A stretch of 64,000 nt of DNA from Symbiodinium natans. Lineage: Eukaryota; Sar; Dinophyceae; Suessiales; Symbiodiniaceae. Under the pieces are notes generated by a model. That model had not been told where the DNA came from, ran no database searches, and worked only from the letters and a program-made list of their open reading frames with translations. Shown here piece by piece: positions 39,901 through 48,900 of this stretch. Both the position numbers and the translations under genes were made by a program. Location: positions 394,501 through 458,500 of the forward strand of contig CAJNDS010000180.1 in assembly GCA_905221605.1 (NCBI GenBank). The letters are read 5' to 3'. The first letter of the stretch is position 1; the number at the start of each line of letters is the position of its first letter.

Positions 39901-42900
39901 TACCCCAAGAGTTTTGTGTCCTGCAGGTCCAAGTTTCTCAAGCTTCTCCTCGCAACCTGGTACCAGGCAAGCCGTACTGTGGGAAACCGAAGTTCGGACT
40001 GAATTTGCCGCCCCTAAACCCGAAACCCCAAACCCTAAACTCTTTTTGGCAAGCTGTAGACACGGCGAAATGCCAAGCCGGTATGTTCACAACAAAGCTG
40101 CAGCGATTTGACCTGGGCATGCCCCGCTTCATGCCACGCTGCATCTCGCACCTTCCTGGTCAGAGAACCCGAAGCCCTAAACCTAAACCCCAAACCCTAA
40201 ACCCTAAGCCCTAAGCCCTAAACCCTAAACCCCAATCCAACCTGATGCATTCGTTGAACCAGCTGGCTTGGATCTCATCTCATCTCGGCCTACCCCCGCC
40301 GTGGTGTGAGGCCCGCGATACTGCCCGGTGCCTATGCAGGCGGCCGTCCAGTAATTGGATCATGTAGGCAGCATGCGGCACCCTTCCACCCCTACACGCA
40401 GGCCCATATGTTCTGCATGCATGACGCAGGCTGCAGGTCCCACACATCTTTAGTCCCTGCTAACTTTCCTTCCGATGGTGCTAATAATACTGCTCCAAGT
40501 TAAATTTACTGTTGAATTAAGTGAAATGTATTTTTTTGAGAAAAGAAATGATAGACAATCAGAAGACTTCTGATGCGCGGGCCGAGCCTCAATCCCAACC
40601 CCTGAGGGGACCCCCAAGCACTTTCCAAAGGCGAACATGAAGTAATCAAAGGCCCAATAAACTGTCCGATGCACCCGATTCCCTAAGTAGCAGAGTGCTT
40701 AAGACTAGGACTGGGAGTAGGCCCTTATTGCCTTTTTTTCGGGTTGGGGCTCCCTTATAATCCCCTTAAAACCAAAAAGGGCACCCTTTTCATTTCTGAA
40801 GTACTCCCGGGTCTACTAGAACATTCCGCAGGCCAAGCCAGACCACAGCTGCAGATCAGGTCGAAACAGCCTGCCAGGCCGGGGATTCTGGGGTTTAGGG
40901 TTTAGGGTTTAGGGCTTTGTGGTTTTGGGGTCAATGATGCGTGCCCACCAGAAGCACGATCTGCGAGCGCATTCGTCTGCAGACCTACCCGCCCCATGCA
41001 ACATTCATGGAGTTAAGGTCCTTTTTTTCTCTTTCTTTGACATTTTTCACACTTTGTTTATATTCGCAACGGCCTGATGATGGTATTTCTTTCAGAACTG
41101 CCGTTGTGCATGCTGGCACGCAGTGATTCTCCAGATGCAGCTTCTGTTCTGTGCTGCTTCTTGCGCGTGCCCAGACCTGCCTGCTCGAACTTGACATGAA
41201 ACTATATCCCCCTTGGGGATGTTTTTGTTTGTATAAACCCCAAGACGATATTGAACATATTAGTTTTATAAAGGTTCTAAGGGGAGTATAGGAAAGACTG
41301 AAGTCCTGTGAGCTCAAGATACTTGAGACGTGTGGGGCACTTGAGTCACTTGGAACCACGTGGTCGCCTGGGACACTTGGGACACCTGTGTCACTTGGGG
41401 TGGCTTCCTCGCAGGGTCTTGCTCAGTGTCCGACCGGCCCCTACCCAAAAGACAAGTGAGCGCCTGGTTTACGGTTTGAGGATCAGGAGCATGAGCATGA
41501 ATCAGTTTTTGGAGACCGTATACTTGGAGAGGATGCAACGAGTGGCAGCTTCGCTGCCCAACGCCCACCACCCCACGCCAGCCAAGAAACACCCGCACCT
41601 CCCTACCCCAAGACCCAGATTTTCCAAAAGAGCTTAATTCAGGAACATTCCTAACATTCCTTAAATCACCTAGGAATTCTCATTATGGGTTTATGGCTTC
41701 TTCCCCAATGGAGCCATGTGGGACGATCCGGGACTCAAACTCCGGATGTGAGGCCGGCCTCTGCGCAGCCTTATCCACAGATGCGGCTGCCAGGTGGGGG
41801 TTTCCGAAATTCGTGGTTTAGGGTTTAGGGTTTAGGGTTTAGGGGTATCTTATTGGGGTCCTGAATGTAGGGGAACCATGTGGGGGTCAATATGAGGGCC
41901 TGATTGCTTGTAGGGTTTTCAAGGTTAATGCAGTTTGTTGGTGCAACCCCATATAAACCCTAAACTCTAAAACTAAACCTGTCTAGGCATCTTGACTTCA
42001 GCCTGCGACGTGGTGATTTTCAAGCAGTTGTTCAGTGCGGACCCTCTGAACTAGTCCCCGCGGTGTGCGCGAGTGCTGGGCGGGTGGCAAAAAACCCTAA
42101 ACCCTAAAGAACCCTTGTCTAAACCCTAAACCCTTAAGGGTGAAGCATTGAAGGATGCATACGGCATATGGGCCTCTGTCAGCTTCAGCTTTAAATCATC
42201 CATCTTCTCACCTCGGGATTCCCGCCGTTGTTGAGTTTGTCATTATATGCACACACATATGTGTGGATATATATATGTATATACATACATATATGCACAT
42301 ACAGTTTATATGCACGCCATCTCATCGACGTACATATCTCACAGCGTGAAATTATTTCTTCTGCATGTAATATGTACATAAAAAAATTGTTTGAGGCCGA
42401 AAACATAGTGCGAACGCTGAAGCCGATCTGTCTCCGCTGTGTTGACATTTTGCAAGCAGTAAAACAGCAAAACCGCAGCGGATAGATTTCGGCTTTAAAC
42501 CAAACCGGTTTATACACATACATTACAGACATCTAAATATGTATTAATAATGTATAAATAATGTATAAATATGTATAAATAATGTATAAATAGTGTATAA
42601 ATAATGTATAAATATTGTATAAATATGTATAAACATGTACATATGTACATGTTGGCCGCGCCCTGGGTTGCACCGTGCCTCTCGGAAATCCCTTCCCAGG
42701 GCAGATGCTGAGCCCCACGTCGCAATCCAGCAACTCCGCCGCGAGGCATGGGCTTGCTGGGTGCTTGAGGGTGCTTAGGGTTTCTCTGAGTCTGGGTTCA
42801 AACCGGGGGTTTAGGGTTTAGGGTTTAGGGTTTAGGGTTTAGGGTTTAGGGTTTAGGGTTTAGGGTTTAGGGCAGTGCCCCTGAACTCCCTGAGCCCTCA

Positions 42901-45900
42901 ACTTGCAACAGCGCTAGGGCCTAAACCCTAAACCCGCAAACCCTGAAGCCCCACCCTAAGAAAAGACAGCCCTTGGCCAGCCCGGGGCATCAAAACCTCC
43001 CAAACCCCAAACCCCAGACCCTAGACCCTAAACCCTAAACCCTAAGCCCTCAACCCTAAACCCTAAACCCTAAACCCTCGCCAAGCAGGCCGGCAACGAT
43101 GCCTCCCCAGCAGCTGCGGCCACTGCCAGGAAAGTCTGAGACGCGGGTGTAGGGAGTAGGGATTAGGGTTTAGGGCTTTTCGGGGGTTTAGGGTTTAGGG
43201 TTTAGGGTTTAGGGTTTAGGGTTTAGGGTTTTTAAGGATTGTTTTATGGATGTTTGAGAGTTTTCAAGGGTTTGTTCAAGGTTTTTGGGGCTACAAGGGG
43301 GCCCAGTTGCGGAAAAAGGGGGCCTGAGGGCTTGCAACAAACAAGAGTCTTTGGACATGGACTCCTGCAAGATTCTTGGTCTAGGGCCGGGCGCGACATT
43401 CCTCCCAAGCTGGTAGGGGTTTTGGGTGTTGGGTTTCGGGTTCTTGGGTTCTTGCGTTCTTGGGTTTTGGGTTTTGGGTTTCAGGGACAGAGGCAAATCG
43501 CACGGCAGTCCGTCCTCAAAAAAAAGGGACAGAGGAGGAGTATATCAGGAAGAGCCTAAACCCAGGATGCCTCGAAGTCCCCGAAACCTTAGCAAGGAGT
43601 AGCAGTTTCAGCGGAATCACCCTAAACCCTAAACCCTAAACCATAAACCCTAAACCCTAAACCCTAAACCCGTTTCAGCTGCGGCCACTTCGCAGGCCCA
43701 ATGCTGTCCAATGCAACCTCTTTTTCACAGTCGAGCGTGAGGTCGTCCAGGCGCTTCCCGGGATGGGGCCAAACACGTTTCGCGCCTACTCTCGGGTGTT
43801 TGCTGCAAGCGTGAGCATCGAAACCGGTCCACGCGAAAATGTACTAAACCCTAAACCCTAAACCCTAAACCCTAAACCCTAAACCCTAAACCCTAAACCC
43901 TAAGCGACGAGGCCTCAGACATCAGCACTTGCTCCCATTCTCACCCTAAACCCTAAACCCTAAACCCTAAACCCTAAACCCTAAACCCTAAACCCTAAAC
44001 CCACTGCGTAACTTCCCCCGGCTCTGTGAAGGCCCTCCACGGTGCTTCCCGCGCAGCTACGGGCAGCACCAGGAAGGGCAACAGGGTTTAGGGTTTAGGG
44101 TTTAGAGTTTAGGGTTAGGGTTTAGCAACAAGAGGGGGGGGGGGAACCACCCAAAGAGACGCCCGGGCCAACTCAGACTCAAAGCTGCCGTGCACAACTA
44201 GGGCTTGGCGTCATTGAGCTCTATTTGCCCTATTCTCCCTTGCACCTAATATTCAACCCCCTCCCCCTACCCCCGAATATTTAACCTCCCCGTATACTAT
44301 GCTACACAACTACAATGGGGGGGGTATTCAATATTGGGGGTGGGGGGGAAAGGATTACTCTTAAACCCCAAACCCTAAATTCTGAACCCTAAACCCTGAA
44401 CCCTAAACCCTAAATTCTGAACCCTAAACCCTAAATTCTGAACCCTAAACCCTAAATTCTGAACCCTAAACCCTAAATTCTGAACCCTAAACCCTAAACC
44501 CTAAGTTCTGAACCCAATTCTTCTCCCTTGCACCAGGCGCCTACACGTACCCAGCCAAGCCCGGCCTCTCACCATTGTCCACTATGAAGCCCTGGGCTCA
44601 GCCGAGAAGCCTGCAAGGTGCCATAGGTTTAGGGTTTAGGGTTTGGGGTTTGGGGTTTAGGGTTTAGGGTTAGGGTTTAGGGGACATTTTCACACTTGCC
44701 CGGATACACCGAGGCCCGCCGTGTCGTTTACGCAGCAGCCACGCGTCTCGGCCCAACTCGAAGCCGGTGCGCCGCAAGCCCGAGGCGCAAGGGATAGGCT
44801 CTTCAATGGAGCTCAACAACGCGCACACCTTGCCGAGCTGTTTTTCGGAACAAAGGCACTAACCTGGGGGGACCAAGGGTTCATATACCCTAGACTACTA
44901 TAATCCCTATTATGGTATATGAACCATAAACCCTTTTGGGGTTCATGTCGTCCCCAAGGAAGAGTTTGGGCCCATCCCACAATCAGAGGCCATTGTGGGC
45001 CTCTGTGGGGTCTCAAAACAATATACGTGCACACACATACATACACATATATGTGTGTGCGTGTATATATATATGTATATAAATAAATATGTATATATAT
45101 ATATATATGTACACATGGATGGCGGTGTCGTGCGTCTCCTCTCTCGTTATCTTCCTCTTTGTCTTTATCGTCTTTCTTTCTCTCTCTGCATATTTGTGTA
45201 TGTAGAAAAATGAACAAATGATTCAGTAAACGAACAAGCAAATATTCAAAGATATATACCCATACACAGATGAGGCCCCAACTCCCCCCCCCCCTCCCAG
45301 GGTGAAATGTTGCGAGCTTTCGGAGCCCGAGGCGTCTACTCTTTGCAGAGCCCATCTGGTCCATCAACAGCGTCCAGCGTGCGCTCGGGCAGGCCCTAAA
45401 CCCTAAACCCTAAACCCTAAACCCTAAACCCTAAACCCCCACGAGGGCCCGCACAACGAAGTCAACTGAGGATGGCCATTACTTGGAGGTTCAGGGTTTA
45501 GGGTTTAGGGTTTACTTGAAGGTTCATGGTACTTTTTAACCAATTATAGCTGTACTTATAACCCAAATTAGAACCACATAAGGGCGTATAAAACTGAGAG
45601 GTTGATTTCTTGGTTCCTGAGCCTAGACTACGAGCGATGCAAGGTCGATAGGGTCTAGGGGGTAGGGTTTAGAGTTTAGGGTTTAGGGTTTAGGGTTTAG
45701 GGACTGAACTTCATGTCGTGTGTATGCCTTGGCCTGGTTATCTGACCTGGTGAACGTAGTGCTGGGCAGGGTGTGACCGGCTGGGTTACTCGTTTACTTC
45801 AGGGTTCGGATGTGTCGGGGTTCCGTTTAACCGTTTAGGGTTTAGGGTGTAGGGTTTAGGTTAACCCCAAACCCTAAACCCTAAACCTTAGCATCATCTT

Positions 45901-48900
45901 TGGGGGTACGTAAGGGAAACCGTTTTCCTACTATATGCTTGTATGAATCACCCCCCAAACCTTACCTCCTGATATGGGCAAGAAGAGGGATTACTATTTT
46001 TCTTTGTTTATATATATATATGTATATATATATATATACGTATATATATATATATATCTATATGTGCACTTTGTGAGTGTAAGGGGGTTACTGCAAGCAA
46101 CTCGTGGAATTTTCTTGGAAATGCCGTATCGAGATGTAAAGATCGAGCCTGGCGTCTTGCGTCCCTAAACCCTAAACCCTAAACCCTAATCCCTAAACCC
46201 TAAACCCTTTTCAGGCCCCAGGTTGCCTGGATGCAGCAGCCACGAGGCGCGGTTTGGGCTTTATTTTGGGATGAACTCCCCCTTGTACTAACACTCTAAA
46301 CCCTGAGCCCTAAATCCCTTCTACTAACAACCCTTAATAGGCATAAGAATCGGGATACTATATAATCCCTATGAAGGACTGTTAGTAGAAGAGGGGACAT
46401 CGCAAGATTCGGGTTCGCTCATTCGGGGTTTAGGGTTTCGGGTTTACCTGGAGTTGTAAGCTTCAGCCTTCTGAGGTGGAGCGAAGGATGTAGGATGTTT
46501 GCAGCACCAAGCTCGCAGGGTCGCAGAATGGGTCCCACTGGTAGGATGCGTCCTGTTCCTGTGAGCAGTGCCATCGAATTCCTGGGCTTCTAGAAGACGG
46601 CTTGAGGGTTGCGAGCTTGCACAAGTGCTTGTGCGAACCTCTAGGCAGTTTCGAACAGAAGGACACAAGGTGTGACCCTGACAACTCAGAAGGTTGTTCG
46701 GCCCTTGGCCGCAAGCTTCCCGAGTGTGTGAACAAATGCTGGAGATGCAGGGGACCGCTAAAATAGAGACCCCGCAACTAGAGGATCTTCTTATTGTAAC
46801 CAGCACCCCAATAAAGGTACCGCGTCGACTTTCGGAAACCCCCCATCCGCATCTTTTTTGCGGAAGCTGACAGAACTTTGCAGCAGCCCGAATTCCTGCC
46901 ATGGTGTGTTCCCTCCGAGACTGAGGATCGGCGCGCCAGTTTCGTGTTTAGGGTTTAGGGTTTAGGCTTAGGGTTTAGGGTTTCCGCGGGCGAGTGCCCT
47001 ACTTCAACCCTTAAGGGCATACAAAGCACATTCGCAGCCCGGAAAGGCATGGACCGTACCGGGAACCGGAGGTTGATGAGGGGCATGATATGGCTCATTC
47101 GTATCTGCTTTTTGCTTAAAGACGCCCTGCCCATGCGAGGAAGATTTTTGTGTGTGTGTTTTTTTGCTGAGGGGGTGGGGGTTCTTGAGCAAATGCGTAG
47201 GTAATAGGAGGTTTACAAACCCACAAGCTCAGGAACAGTGGATCTTGAGGGGCACTCGATCGCTGAGAATTCTAAGAGGTAGGGTGCAGTTCTTGGTTTT
47301 TGCGGTTTAGGGTTTAGGGTTTAGGGTTTAGGGTTTAGGGGATCGTGGGTTCATGGTTGGGCTTACGTTAGGATTCGGGAAGACTCCGCAATACAGATCT
47401 CCGGATCCGGTGCCCGAATTTCAGGGTTTAGGGTTTAGGGTTTAGGGTTTAGGGTTTAGGGTTTAGGGTTTAGGGTGGGGAGGGGGTGGGGGTTCGGGGG
47501 TGCAGCCCGAGAGCCCAGATGCGGCAGTGGTTTTGATGAGTTTTGATGAGTTTGGGCGTTTTTTGAAGTATTGAGGTCTCTTGAAAACCCGCCCTCCAAG
47601 ATTTCCGAAGCCCCCCCTCCGGTTCCAAGGGGTCCTGAACTCTAAACCCTACACCCTAAACCCTAAACCCTAAACCCTAAACCCTAAACCCTCAGCTCGA
47701 TAGGCCCTGCCGACCCGCTGTTGGGCAGCCGCTCCTCGCAGGGCAGCGTCCAGTCCGTCAGGCGAGCCTTGGGGATCTGTTTTTTTTTTTGAACATGATT
47801 GTACTTCTGAGTTTAGGGTTTAGGGTTTTAGGGTTTTAGGGTTTTAGGGTTTAGGGTTTAGGGTTTTAGGGTTTAGGGTTTAGGGTTTGGTGTTTTAGGG
47901 TTTAGGGAGCCTGAAGCAAAGGAGGGTTTTGGGGTTTATCTCTTTGCAGTGTAAAGGATGTACCGGTCTTGTGTCACGAAGGGTTTGTCTCTTGGGATGT
48001 TTCCCCTCATACTACCAATCCTTACTGGGGATTATCATAGGGGGTACCCTAAACTTAAACCCTGAACCCCGTATTATAATCCTTAAGGACTGTTAGTATA
48101 AGCGTGAGTATCCAAGGTTATCTCTTTCGTTGCTTTACCGGTCAGTGTTCGAAGAGGCCTGGATGAGAAAGAACAGGTTGCTTTTTCAGAAGGGTTTAGG
48201 GTTTAGGGTTTAGGGTTTAGGGTTTAGGGTTTAGGGTTTGCTTTGCAGGGTGGACAGGAGGCTCACTGAGTTTGCGGTACCGCTTTCAGAGCCCACCTTT
48301 TCGACACGAAGGGCTTCGCAGAGTTGCTGAAAACGACGGATCAATGCGACCGTGGGGACCAAATGAACCCGAAAATTGGGGTCATATACCCTATACTACT
48401 ATAATCCCTATTAAGGCATATAAACCCTCAACCCTAAACCCTAATCCCTTTTAGGGTTCATTTCGTCCCCAAGGTAGGATTCTTCGGTACGGGTGAGCCG
48501 TGCAGTTGGAAGAGCGCTTGAAGTGTAAGGCGCAGCATCCCAACCCATGGTGTAGGAGCTAGAATAGGGTTTAGGGTTTAGGGTTTAGGCGCTAATAGGG
48601 TTTAGGTAGGGTTTAGGGAGCCCTTGTTGCGGTTTACGGTACATTTTCGTGGATGCATTGAACAAGAGCGATCTATAGAATGACGAGCCAACGTTGCGTT
48701 GCTTTTTGGCTATAGGCCTGCCTCCGGCTCAGCCGCATGCTTGCATGTACCTCCGTTCCGGATATGAACCCACTAAACCCTAAACCCTATGCCATGGCAC
48801 CGTCATCACAGTGGCTGGTCTTCTTGGCCAGTGGCAACAAAAACTATGGCAATTGGGATGTTCCCCCTTAGACTAACAGTCCTTAGTAGAGATTATTATA

